A stretch of 64,000 nucleotides of DNA from Apostichopus parvimensis. Its lineage: Eukaryota; Echinodermata; Holothuroidea; Aspidochirotida; Stichopodidae. Every line of letters starts with the position of its first letter. Position 1 is the first letter of the stretch. The position numbers were made by a program, and so were the translations under genes. The notes under the pieces are model-generated. The model searched no databases and was not told where the DNA came from. It was given only the letters and a program-made list of their open reading frames with translations. The stretch lies in contig KN883453.1 of the NCBI GenBank assembly GCA_000934455.1, positions 38,632 to 102,631 of the forward strand. The letters run 5' to 3'. Of the stretch, positions 21,720-31,125 are shown in pieces.

Positions 21720-23740
21720 CAAGTGAAAGATGAGACTTAAACCATTGAAGAACAAATGATGATGAAGATGTACTCAGTGGCGACATGAATTAAAGGATGT
21801 AGCCGCTCAAAAGTATAAAACCCTTGAAGATAAAGACAGTGACAGAAAACGACCGAAGAGAGCTGAAAAGAAGAAAACATGGATTAATTCACGTACAGAA
21901 AGAATGGGAAAAAACCTGAAAAGGAACTTCACAGAGAAGCCCAAATGGAGAAGAAGAGGCAAAAGTCCTTACGACCTACAGACCCAATGACAGCAGCATC
22001 ATGCACCCCAACAACAGCACCCATGACGACACCAACCTCCACAAAACAAGCAGAGAATACAACACTAAATACAAAAGAAGATACACAGACAAATTGACGA
22101 GGTCAAAGCTTTCTGCTGTAAGAAGAAAGGATCGTGCACGAAAGTGGCAACCAAATAAGAAAGATTAGTCTGAACAAAAACAGACCTCTTCTGAATCAAT
22201 ACGGCCATCGTATTCAACATCATCCATCTGAAAGGCTGCTGCCAGGATGTCAAAACACCTACCACAATCAGCCAACAAGTTTCAGATGGTATTGCAACGC
22301 ATAGCTCATTCATTAACACCTAAAAAAAAAGAAGTCCTTGTCCAAAATCACCAGAACAAGAAAATAACTCTTGAACAATGCATCTTCTTCCAGTCTATTG
22401 GGTGTGATAGCAGAACTCCAAAAATGCAAGTTGTAATGCAGCAAGACCAGCAAGACTGCTAACGATGTTGAGCTGTGCGAAGATAATAAAAAATATCGAC
22501 TTAGATCTATGGCAACCTCAATCCTGGGAGTACGATATAAGACACTTCTGTCACCTACCACTTCTAGTGATAAGGCTCTGAAGCATGAGGTACTGAACAG
22601 GAAGTCGATAATTAGCCATTTACCAGAAATGATGATGAAGAGGTGGTCCATTTCTACAGAGAAAGCAACCACACACGAGAGCTGTCACTCAAGAAGAATG
22701 GGGAGGGGTGTTTTGTTTCGCTGCGTGCTGGTCGTCCTTTTGTATTTTTTCAATGATTCAGTGGGTGGTTGGGCGTTTTGTCTCTGCAGGTCGGTGGGCG
22801 TATGTACTTTTTTGGCTCGCTTGACCTGAGTTTCGTTTGTAATGGGATGGTTCGGTAGTGCCGTTTGGCCGTGACGTTTTGTATCCCGCATGGCGGGTCA
22901 CGTAAAAAGCACACTTGTATGAGAATACCTGAAGAAGTATCGAGATAAACGTGTGGGGTTCAGTAAATTGACCAAGTTCAGGCCATCAAATGTATGTCTT
23001 CCAAAGCAAGCATATTTGGTAACGTGTCAATGTGTCTTTTGCGTCAATATTTATCAAAAAATAAACGCAGTTAGACAGATCGTTCCAAAAGGTTCGGAGG
23101 TAGTAGCGAGTAAGTACGAACTTGTGGACAAAGTACTGTGCAAAAAGAGTCCTATTTCTACTTATTTACCCTCCAACCTGTCTGTCAAGTCAAGATTTTG
23201 GTGCCACCATCCGAGATCATTTCAAAGTTGAACAACAGCTTCATCGAGGACAAAGTTTTTGCTTGGAATGAGTGGGAACGCAAGCCAGTTTCCTTCAAGA
23301 CGAAAGAATGTGTTTTGAAAACCACTGTCAGAAGAGTCCTGGAATCCAAGTCTGGCACATTGGATGAGCTCATGAAAGGTGTGATCGATGATTTTGACAA
23401 CACAGGTCAGAGCCCATTCCCTTGGCATCTTTTCATTGCAGTACCTTTTCATTGTAGTGGGAGGAGGACCTCCCACCAAATGCCATTCTCACTATTGTCG
23501 ATTTGGCCCAAAACTGGACAGTTCATCTTCAGAGTGAAATGAAATCGGCATGCTATTCCAAACAGCAAGTTAACACATACACCCAATTGTGTGTTACTAT
23601 AATGATCCAATTCTGAAGACCCAAATACGCCAGTCAATTGTCTTTCTCAGCAATGACCGGACAGAGAGAAATTGAGAGTTTCGTTTTTCCGAGGGGTGTT
23701 CTGCACAATATAAGAGTATTGGCCCACTCCTTGTCCTTAT
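21720..23740 (+). pseudogene. Relic of a widespread uncharacterised transposon-associated gene
   Basis: Pieces in several plus-strand frames match a family I recall from cnidarians, molluscs and echinoderms. They are a basic N-terminus (about 21780-21960), KPSPHKKKEVL-type text (ANKFQMVLQRIAHSLTPKKK, 22270-22330), the signature MGFSKLTKFRPSNVCL (22953-23000), a Cys-rich CQCVFCVNIYQKI, DHFKVEQQLHRG, and VDLAQNWTVHLQSEMKSA (about 23500). In intact relatives this last motif reads DFAENY and is followed by WxxxQVTLHP, a plausible catalytic Asp region. The gene is broken into at least six frames and interrupted by a LINE tail at 22699-22912. Transposase identity is inferred from copy number and neighbours. 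No terminal repeats were found. Confidence 0.5.
22699..22912 (+). mobile_element. LINE 3'-end insertion, 5' truncated
   Basis: About 214 bp of LINE 3' UTR from GGGGAGGGGTGTTTTG to the stem-loop and CGTAAAAAGCAC. It interrupts the transposon relic at 21720-23740, so the LINE came later. The 3' flank continues ACTTGTATGAG. No convincing target duplication on the 5' side. Confidence 0.8.
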
Positions 23741-24008
23741 TGGAGAAATAGATGTAATATAGTTTTTAGGGAAAAATTTGCCAGTTGGCAGGCAGTCCTG
23801 GAGGCGGTGAAGTGTGACGTTCGCCTTCAAGTTGAAGGCGACTTTCGCCGTTTATCTGGGGCTGCCTTTGTTAGACGCTGGTGTGCTGGTGAGGGGTGTT
23901 TCGTTTCGCTGCGTGCTGGTCGTCCTTTTGTGGTTTTTTGAATGTTTGAGTGGGTTAGGGGTTTGTCTTTGCAGGTCGGTGGGCGTATTTGACTTTTTGG
24001 CTCGCTTA
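23741..24008 (+). mobile_element. LINE 3' segment lacking its tail
   Basis: Starts at TTGGAGAAATAGATGTAA, the same internal point of the LINE as the copy at 54406, and covers the ORF2 C-terminus and part of the 3' UTR. It stops at TTTGGCTCGCTT, before the stem-loop. Loss of the 3' end is unusual for a retrotransposed LINE, so a later deletion or recombination is likely. Confidence 0.65.
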
Positions 24009-24294
24009 TGACTAGACTGCTCGAAGAACAAGAACTCCCCCAACACTTGAAAACCGTACAAAAACTGATAAACTATGTACTCTCTACAAGATTATGAATG
24101 ACCAATTCCCAGCTATTGAACAGGATCAATACCTCACTGCCCTTCCCACTAGGAGACGGATCAAGCCTACGAAGTTTAAAGATTGTGCTGCGGATAACAT
24201 CATTAGGAATCAAGTCAACAATAATAGTAAAGCCCTTAAGTACATTCATTGTATAAGCACCCAGTATAAGCATTCTTTTTTCCACTCTGCCATT
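24009..24294 (+). pseudogene. C-terminal scrap of a second, different LINE (CR1/jockey-like)
   Basis: The plus frame 24054-24300 encodes KTDKLCTLYKIMNDQF, YLTALPTRRR and YKHSFFHSAIVL. This is the LxxxYKIxN...YSFFxRTIxxWN pattern found at the ORF2 C-terminus of CR1/jockey-type LINEs. The final WN is cut off exactly where the minus-strand Tx1-like LINE begins (24295), so that LINE probably inserted into this one. It is short and only the signature is seen. Confidence 0.5.
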
Positions 24295-27200
24295 GTGCTT
24301 TTTACGTGACCCGCCATGCGGGATACAAAACGTCACGGCCAAACGGCACTACCGAACCATCCCATACTGACAAAAGAAACTCAGGTCAAGCGAGCCAAAA
24401 AAACATACGCCCGCCGACCTGCAGAGACAAAACGCCCAACCCCCTACTCACACATTCAAAAAACTACAAAAGGACGACCCGCACGCAGCGAAACGAAAAA
24501 CCCCTCCCCAGCACACCACCGTCCAAAAAAGGCAGTCCCAGATAAACGGTGAAAATCGCCTTCAATTTTAAGGCGAATGTCAGACTTCACCGCCTCCAGG
24601 ACTGCCTGCCAACTGGCAAATTTCCCCCTAAAAACCACATTGCATCTATTCCGCCAAACATGTTTTTTCACAATAGAGCAAACAAAAATAATGTGGTGCA
24701 ACACCGCAACCGAACAAACTGGAGGGTCTACCCCATATAAAATAAAGCCCTGCCCTACCGACCATGAACGGTCTCCCGTAACACGGTCGGTCCAGGTCTG
24801 GAACCACTCCCATAAGTTTACTACAAAGCAACAATGCCAAAAAACATGAGCGGTACTCTCTAAGCTGTCACAGCCGGTCCTCGGGCACAGTCCATCACCC
24901 AATCGCCAATGATATCTTTTTAGGTTGGTCACCAAGGCACCGTGTGCAATTCTCCATGCAAGATCACGGAGCCTGCAACCATTCAGCCTTGAATGCACCG
25001 AACGCCATACTTCGGCAGAATGACGTCCCTGGACAAAAATTGCATTCAAGGCCCTATCCCGCAACGAACTGTGAACGAGGGCCGGCTGTGACAGGTCAAC
25101 AGGGGGCAACTCAATCAGAGCGGAGCAAATGACACGCACCACCCTGTTTGGAGTACTACTATGCGGTTCTCTGTTGCTAAACAGCGCCGGGACCCATCGA
25201 CGCAGGTGCAAACCGCCCCAAAAACGTAAAAAATATGAACAAGGCAACCCTGGGTCAGTTACCGCTACAAACAACTGCTTAAATAACAAAAAGGTCAATT
25301 TACTTCCCAGATGAACCACCCCTAACCCACCCTTCTCCAGTTTTTGGTACATTACCGCCCTTTTGACAAGCTCTGTACCACCCGACCAAATAAATGAAAA
25401 TATCGCTCTCTCCAACCGCACCAGGACGCGACGCGGAATTGGATACACCGCGCCCGGGTACCACAAGATGGGCGAAACAAAACGATTAATTACGGTGACT
25501 TTCCCTAGGATCGAAAGCCAGCGGGTGCCAAAGGTTTCGAGCCTGCTCTCAAGTACCTCAGCCCTCTCGTTCCAGGTTACATCACAAGGTGCATCGCAGC
25601 CGAACCATATACCATTAATTTTGATATTCTGATCCGACCACGATGCACCGAATGGTAGGTCTCTGTATCTCCAGCTACCAAGGCGAAGGCCCTTTGTCTT
25701 TTCCGGATTCAACTTCGCCCCGGTAGCTCTCTCAAAGATAGATAAATCCTGCGAGAGGGCACGAAAGGAGCCCAGACTCGAAACAACACACGTGACGTCA
25801 TCTGCATATTGAACGCATTTCACTTTGGCACCCCCTGGCACAACGAATGGAACAAGTCTGGAGTCCCTTTCCAAAGACGAGAGAGGGACTCGCTAAACAA
25901 AACAGAGTAATGGAGACAGAGGGCACCCCTGGCGCACCCCCCTCTCTACGTTAAAAACCTCGGAACAAAACCCATTTACGATTACAGAACTGAAACTTTC
26001 CTGATACAAAACAGAAATCCATTTACGAAAATTTGGGTGCAACTTAAATGTCTCCGATACATTCATTAAAAAACCGCGATGCACCATGTCAAAGGCCTTC
26101 TGCTGGTCAAGAGAGACCAATGCACATGGCAGATCACGCTCAATAACGAAGTCGGTCAAGTCGCGCATCAACCACAAGTTCTGCTGGATGCAATGACCCT
26201 TCACTGCACAAGTCTGGAGATCACCAACAAGATGCGGCATAGCCAGTGCAAGGCGGTTGCACAAAGCCTTTGCCAGCAACTTATAGTCCACATTTAACAA
26301 GGTGATCGGACGCTTGTTATGAGGATCCAAGGGGTCCCCAGACTTGGGCAGCAAAGTAATCATGCCCAGACGTTGACTTTGGTTTAACAGTCCGTTTTGG
26401 AAGGTGTCCTCGAAGACGGCTCTGATGTCGGGTCCTATTATTGCCCAGAAGGTTCGGTAGAACTCCCTCGGAAGCCCGTCCGAACCCGGGGACTCGCCAT
26501 TCTTCATCTTCGAAAGCGCCTTCCAAAGCTCAACAGTGGTTATTCCGCTCCCCAAAATATCATTGACATCGTGGGTAACAGTTTTTGTGATTCCCCTCAA
26601 TAAATCGGCCTGTGCCGACAAGTCGACATTGCCACGCGTAAACAAACTCGAATAATATTCTTTATATACGCGGACAATGCCGTGAGGGTCACTAACCACG
26701 GTCCCATCAGTAGCGCGCACAGATTGGACGCGTCTGTCACCCGCCGATGAGCTAACGGACTGGTAAAACCTCAGTGAAGGGCGCTCCTCAGCTTCCACCG
26801 GGGCCCTGACGCGGGAACTGTCATACGGTGTGACCTTCAGTCCCCCAACTCCCTCTAACACATGGACGCCTCGGACGCGGGCAGCCTCCGAGGTGAATCT
26901 AACATCAAAACAATTCATACCACGGAGAGGTTTACGCTGAAGCGCGTCAACCTCTCCAGGGACCTTTAAACTAACAGAACGCAAAACTGAAAAAACTTGT
27001 CCGGGGACGACCTTAGCCTCCCCCGAAAAACTCAACAATACGATTTTGCTGTCACGGCGAACCGCCATGACAGCTAGGGGTGTGGCAAGCCACGCACCTG
27101 CGAAAACCACGAAACAACACTACACAAACTACGAACTAATGAAAGGCCAACGTAAAAAACGTAAAAAAACACAAAGTGTGTGTGCTGAACGAAAAGTGGA

Positions 27201-27305
27201 GAGCAGCCGAAAACACGTCTGCACTCCACGAAAGCCAACTTCCAACCAACAAAGTGCAAGGAACTGTGAACGAGGGCCGGCTGTGACAGGTCAACAGTGA
27301 CAGGT
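24295..27305 (-). mobile_element. Tx1/L1-like LINE with internal deletion (ORF1-RT fusion copy)
   Basis: The 3' end is at 24295 (stem-loop and CGTAAAAAGCAC, read on the minus strand). The 5' UTR reaches about 27260, sharing AGTTGGCTTTCGTGGAGTGC with the copies at 47072 and 51998. It carries the start of ORF1, then jumps straight to the reverse transcriptase half of ORF2. The rest of ORF1, its zinc knuckles and the whole endonuclease are missing. At the 5' boundary a ~40-bp scrap of ORF2 (GTTGACCTGTCACAGCCGG) is joined on, with a short direct repeat TGACAGGTCAACAG. RT and C-terminal protein text is nearly identical to the copy at 33.8-38 kb, so both are young. Confidence 0.85.
24456..27068 (-). 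CDS. LINE ORF1 N-terminus fused in frame to ORF2 reverse transcriptase
   Basis: Starts at the same ATG as other ORF1 copies (MAVRRDSKIVLLSFSG). After about 84 residues (KVTPYDSS) it passes without a break into ORF2 (RVRAPVEAEERPS). RT motifs follow: MKNGESPGSDGLPREFY, RPITLLNVDYKLLAKAL, LDQQKAFDMV, RGVRQGCPLSPLL and VQYADDVTCVV. Then come the thumb/C-terminal region with LNPEKTKGLRLG and FSFIWSGGTELV, and a C-terminal Cys/His set (CPRTGC, HVFWHCC) like the ORF2 tail of L1/Tx1 elements. A single in-frame stop (TAG, just before position 25890) splits it into two frames of 391 and about 479 codons. No endonuclease, so it cannot act alone. Confidence 0.8.
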
Positions 27306-28418
27306 CAACTGTTGTTTTGATAGGCTGGTGAGTTGCAGGCTGCTGTTCTGCAGAACTAGTCATTATAGGTGCTGGTTCTGTCTGCTGTGCTGTAGCACTC
27401 CTTCTGATTGACAAAATTGCCTCAGCTACTTGACGCATGTTCCCAGTTGATGGCTTCTTTTGTTTTGGACCTGAACAAATACAGGACTTTGCATCATAAG
27501 AAGATGACACTGAATGGTAATCAGTTATCACTTATTTTAGCACGATATTCTCAAAACTGATTGCACCAGAAAGAAGATTTAAGCTTGAAGATTTACCAAC
27601 GTTTACATGGGAAAGGGTGATATCAGTGTGCTAATCAATGTACCCGCAAATGCTATTCCCAAAAAAAAACAGTGTTCTCATCGTCGAAAAAAACGTCAGG
27701 CCCACTTACTTTTACATATTTTATTACACAGGCTCTTTAGTGGATAAGGAATTTGCTAACAGTTTTTGTTTAACTTTTTTTTGGTAAAAATAGAAAGTAG
27801 ATGTATGGATGAATTGGACATCTATGCAATTTTTAATTCTTATTTGTCCCTTTACATGAAGCTCTTAAGTAGAATAGGCACTCACCAAAACTTCAAATAC
27901 ATTTGTGGAATAATTTCCCAAAAAAGAAGAAGTTCCAAGACATAGCAACTGACTAAATATACACTATACCTTTGTTTTCTTTTTCTGACATTTTAGTCTT
28001 TCTTCTCTTCTGTTGAGTTCAAGTTGACGACTTATTTCCTGCAGAATTACGAAACAGAAAATGTTGCTGTCAACGTAACATTTTTAACTTGACGATATAG
28101 CTTAGTCCCTGTGCCAAGCTGCATTATCTCTGTGCCATTACTACGATCTTGCCATAGTGCTGCCCAGGACTGCTTATAGGCTGTGACTAAGTACTAACTA
28201 AGGCTAACGTTAGGCTAGGCACAAAGAAACAAGCCATTAGCCGTTTCCTGAACATGCTTAAATCCGCTCAAAAGTGTAAGCTTATATGTACTTTTAAGTT
28301 AAATTTTGTGACAGTATAAATTTGCCTAGGCTGGACTAAGTTCAACCTACCGGCGATGTACAAGGCAAAAGCATCGAGCTCCTCCACTACAGTTTTTCAA
28401 CCCTGACGTGATTGCCAT
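27306..28418 (-). CDS. Small Lys/Glu-rich split gene, 3' end cut by the LINE
   Basis: A minus-strand exon at 28038-27970 has excellent borders (TAATTCTGCAG acceptor, AAG/GTATAG donor) and encodes EISRQLELNRREERLKCQKK in phase 0. The next exon, about 27505-27310, encodes GPKQKKPSTGNMRQVAEAIL and SAEQQPATHQP. In-frame joining needs the weaker acceptor ATGCAAAG at 27506, because the stronger TTGTTCAG gives an early stop. A 5' exon ending at a CGCCG/GTAGGT donor (28351) offers an in-frame ATG (MLLPCTSP). The open frame runs directly into LINE sequence at about 27305. Family unknown. It could be a host gene or the first part of another transposon gene. Confidence 0.4.
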
Positions 28419-28691
28419 TTCGCTAATATTCTCCTGCTTGAATCGGCTGACTTTCGTCTTATTTGGATCGACATGTTTTTATTGTTTTATTGCAATTCTC
28501 GCTAATGTTAGGTCTGATTCAAAGAAAACTGCTGCGTGCATTGTTCTGTTATTGCAGAATATACTCGGAAGAAACTTAGAAAACTGAGACTAACGACGCG
28601 ATGCTTGGAGGAAATGGACGCTTAAAATTTGGCGGCAACTTCAAATACCCGTATACGTCATGTCACTCATGATAGCTGGTTTCCATATTTT
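28419..28691. promoter_or_regulatory. Possible divergent promoter region
   Basis: Lies between the 5' exon of the minus-strand gene (28418-28351) and the plus-strand exons starting near 29494. GC content rises locally (GACGTGATTGCC, GGCGGCAACTTC, TACGTCATG with a CRE-like CGTCA). There is no unambiguous TATA element. The call rests on gene orientation only. Confidence 0.2.
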
Positions 28692-28842
28692 CCCTTTCGT
28701 GGGGAATGGTGATGCACACCCGACGATGATCACATAGTCACAGTCCCGATGCAAGGGGACTGGGGCTGAGAGCGGATCAGTCGTTTGGTAGTTTGGTTTT
28801 CGTGCCCAGGTTCTTTCTTGGGCGACTTTTTCTAAAAAGTAT
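28692..28842 (+). ncRNA. Copy of a structured snRNA-associated module (SINE-like)
   Basis: About 150 bp that align with 53073-52937 on the minus strand. Shared blocks are CCCTTTCGTGGGGAA, GGTGATGCACACC, GACGATGATCACA, GAGCGGATC-GTCG, and a terminal stem-loop GCCCAGGTTCTTTCTTGGGC followed by ACTTTTTCTAAAAAGTAT. Two predicted 3' hairpins are preserved in both copies. In the 53-kb copy this module is preceded by a U2 snRNA head. Here it is preceded by GTTTCCATATTTT, which matches the last bases of U6 snRNA, though the match is only about 11 bp. It may be a SINE body or an RNA gene. I do not recognise the RNA. Confidence 0.4.
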
Positions 28843-29493
28843 CTTAACTACTGTAGCCTATCGGTAAGCTAGCAATGGTACAACAGTATATGCAATGCTG
28901 TAGCGTGAAACTTATATATAGGCTAGGCCTGTGCATTAAAGTTTAAACAAGCCTTACTGAACAAGTATGCTTTCACGTCCTAGCAGCCATAATTATTATA
29001 TAATTTTGCTGATCCACTGTAATTAATTTGTAAAGAAAATATGGATGAACATTTCAATAAATTTCATATTGATATGTAGCCCAAGCCCATAAATGTAGAT
29101 TTTATATTTTTTTGTGGTTTCATGTCAAACTGGCTTCTGTAGTAATAGTACTGTAGCCTAGGACCTATTGGACCAGTAAGGCAACACTTTATGGCCATGC
29201 AAGTTCTTGCAAATTCATTTTTCGGCATCATGAACTGTGGCCTTAGGCCTAAGTTTTATTTTCCTTGTGGAATTCATAGTCTGGATTAAAATACTACGGA
29301 TGAAGGTTTTCAAGAGATTGCCCTTAATTTTTTTCATGCAGTGGGAGTGTCAGCACTAAATATAAGTCAGTTTTTAAGGTTTTATACCAAGTTTAAATTC
29401 TGAACATGGTGTCCTTCAAACCAGATAGCCTAGGCGTAGATAAAAACCAAATCCTATGGTCTTCTTTTTCTGTTTCTTACTTTTACAGGGCTT
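28843..29493. other. Non-coding stretch between candidate exons
   Basis: AT-rich, with GCCTAGG-type words. No open frame or repeat of note. Possibly intron or 5' flank of the plus-strand gene that follows. Confidence 0.4.
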
Positions 29494-29561
29494 CATGACT
29501 GGAATGGCATGATGTGATGGACGTGCTATGGAAAACGTGTGGGACGCAACTTAGACTCAGG
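29494..29561 (+). other. Candidate non-coding first exon
   Basis: Flanked by a textbook acceptor (TTCTTACTTTTACAG) and donor (CTCAG/GTATGT). All three frames stop within it or lack context, so it would be 5' UTR. It lies upstream of the zinc-finger exon at 30327 on the same strand. Confidence 0.3.
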
Positions 29562-30326
29562 TATGTTACTATTAATTGTACACCAGGAATATAAACAGGC
29601 GCACAGACTGGCGACATTTCCAGCCTTTAGTGATTTAATAGCGCCTGTTTACACCTGAATTGAGTATGTACAAGTGCCACTTTTTTTCCACGACCGATAT
29701 TCTCAAATATCAAACAAGCTTGCATAGTGTTAGTTTAAGGACACTTTCGCAATGCTGGTTGCATAAATGATGCAGACAACTGGCGACAGCTAGCTTTCCA
29801 TACAACACAGCAAGCCAGTACTAGCACTTGTATTGTGTACTTCTGAGGAAGAGATCGATTATCAAAGGTTTTCAAAATTAGCAAGTCGCCTTACACTGTT
29901 AAATATTTACATGGTATGTGTAAAAATATCTTCAACAAGCCATCTGCAATATTTTCGTTAGCTTTAATTACATGTTTTTTTTTTACATACAGTAACTTTT
30001 CCTCCATTTCTGCCATGGAGAGTGCTATTTAATGTGGAGGGGGTGGGGGGAGGGGGCTTACCTCGGGCAATGCGGCGGTTGACCTTGATTTAGGTGGCTT
30101 CTTCATTTAATAAGGCCTTTATTTTTATTGATTTTTTGGCTTCTTGTGTTTACTTTTTTAACCATCAAAGACTAGGACGTCCACATCACGACTGGGCTGA
30201 GCTTGCTGGCTAAAGCTTTGGACTGTTACATATAAATTAATCATACATACATACGCATTTTATGTACAAAGTAACTGACCAATAAAATAACTGTCAATAT
30301 GTTCTGTTCTTGTAAATTCTTTTAAG

Positions 30327-30417
30327 GTGCTCAGCGGAAGTGTCCTGAATGTCGGAAGATTCTCTGCCGTAAAGAGCGACTTGAAACCCACCGCAAGTCT
30401 AAACATGGTGTTGAAGG
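30327..30417 (+). CDS. C2H2 zinc-finger exon of the CACTA-like gene
   Basis: After an acceptor (AATTCTTTTAAG) the frame reads AQRKCPECRKILCRKERLE then THRKSKHGVE. This is a single C2H2 finger with C-x2-C-x12-H-x4-H spacing, which would bind DNA or protein. A donor (GAAG/GTTGGT) closes the exon in phase 1. That phase matches an acceptor at 31125 (ATCTTTGCAG), whose exon continues VERHYKPYHYHSS. The arrangement suggests the finger is the N-terminus of the transposase that follows. Confidence 0.45.
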
Positions 30418-31125
30418 TTGGTAGAAATTGGTATGTTAATTTATAAGGAGAAGAACATTGTCATGGAAGTCAGTGAGACTAAATAAAGGACTTCAAAACT
30501 TAACATTCCATGAAACAAACTGTAATTTTCTAAAACTTTTTTGGGCCTGTTACAGGGCCTGTTACAATGTCACAGACTGTCTTCCTTCCACCAGCAGTTT
30601 CATTAAATCAGTTTCTTTTTATCTTAGTGGTGAATTGCTAGCATTTTTTAAAAATGACTGAGGAATGTTTAAATACGGTAAATACATCATTTTGGAATTG
30701 TGATAGTGACAAGCATATCCAAGAGCTGAGGAAATTGCAGAGGAAATCAGCAGATCTCAAACAGAAAGCTAGCGTGAGCTCTCAGTTCCATTATGAATTT
30801 TTATGTCACAGAAACTGGAATCTTTCCTTTCATAACTTGGACTGTTTATGTGGACAGTTGGCATTCATCTGCTGCAGGACTGCAATGGCACAGTTTAAAC
30901 TGTCATGACACTTGTACAAGAACAGCATATCTGGGCAATGAATTTTAGTATAAAACCCAATTTCCATACTTCAACTTCCTACTTCCGTTTAAACTCAACA
31001 AAGTAAGCCAGTGAAGTTGTTTGATGTATTTCCCTTTTTTTTTAAGCCATATTCAAAACCTTTTCCTTGACTTGGTTTTCTAAACCTAAAGTTATGGTCT
31101 TCATCATTTCAATTCAATCTTTGCA

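Noticed and set aside
22313-22672. 119-codon minus frame
   Set aside because: Antisense to the transposon relic's basic region. Composition explained by the plus strand.
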